DNA from: an uncultured Alphaproteobacteria bacterium
GTDB lineage: Bacteria > Pseudomonadota > Alphaproteobacteria > Micavibrionales > Micavibrionaceae
Length of the DNA: 7,353 nucleotides
NCBI GenBank assembly: GCA_934538895.1
Contig: CAKTCH010000072.1
Location: 1 to 7,353, forward strand
Direction: 5' to 3'
The notes below the pieces were generated by a model. The model was not told the DNA's origin, did not search any database, and saw only the letters and a program-made list of their open reading frames with translations. This document shows, in pieces, positions 7,313 to 7,353 of this stretch. The translations under genes were made by a program, and so were the position numbers. The stretch's first letter is position 1. Each line of letters starts with the position of its first letter.

Positions 7313-7353
7313 TTTAGAGTCCAGAATTTAAGTTACAGTTCTGCCGTTGTGGT

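Overview
The window looks like chromosomal DNA of a Gram-negative bacterium, most likely an alphaproteobacterium. The evidence is a Proteobacteria-type outer-membrane protein, an MprF/LpiA-type lipid enzyme, an exported superoxide dismutase, and a GGAAC-N16-TGTT promoter of the kind read by the alphaproteobacterial general-stress sigma factor EcfG. Placement below class is not possible from this sequence. The first four genes are GC-rich (about 60% in a hand-counted 60-base line of mprF). The last gene is clearly AT-richer (35-45% in two hand-counted lines).

Layout, left to right. (1) A 5'-truncated gene on the + strand (to 2255) encodes a large outer-membrane, usher-like protein: a beta-rich body, two Ig-like/SdrD-B-like domains and a probable C-terminal SPOR-like segment. 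Its first ~40 codons instead read as a Nudix hydrolase segment, joined in frame at an Ala-Pro-Gly-Trp that both families could share. This is either a gene fusion or a chimeric contig end. (2) A signal-peptide-bearing Mn-type (or cambialistic) superoxide dismutase (2329-3054), closed by a strong intrinsic terminator. (3) mprF/lpiA (3182-5776), a full-length 14-TM flippase plus aminoacyl-phosphatidylglycerol synthase. (4) A DUF892/YciF-type ferritin-like stress protein (5882-6391), preceded by the EcfG-like promoter and an excellent Shine-Dalgarno, and followed by a perfect 11-bp hairpin terminator. (5) A convergent, AT-rich gene of unknown function (6503-7312, - strand), probably a beta-propeller-like protein, with no convincing start codon.

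The + strand genes share an envelope and stress theme: an outer-membrane protein, a periplasmic superoxide scavenger, membrane-lipid charge modification, and a stress-induced ferritin-like protein. The terminators and separate ribosome sites argue for individually transcribed neighbours rather than one operon. I saw no tRNA, rRNA, CRISPR array, insertion sequence or other mobile element. No clearly new multi-gene system is evident. The points most worth checking are the Nudix/usher junction at the left edge, the EcfG-type promoter, and the AT-rich orphan gene on the right.
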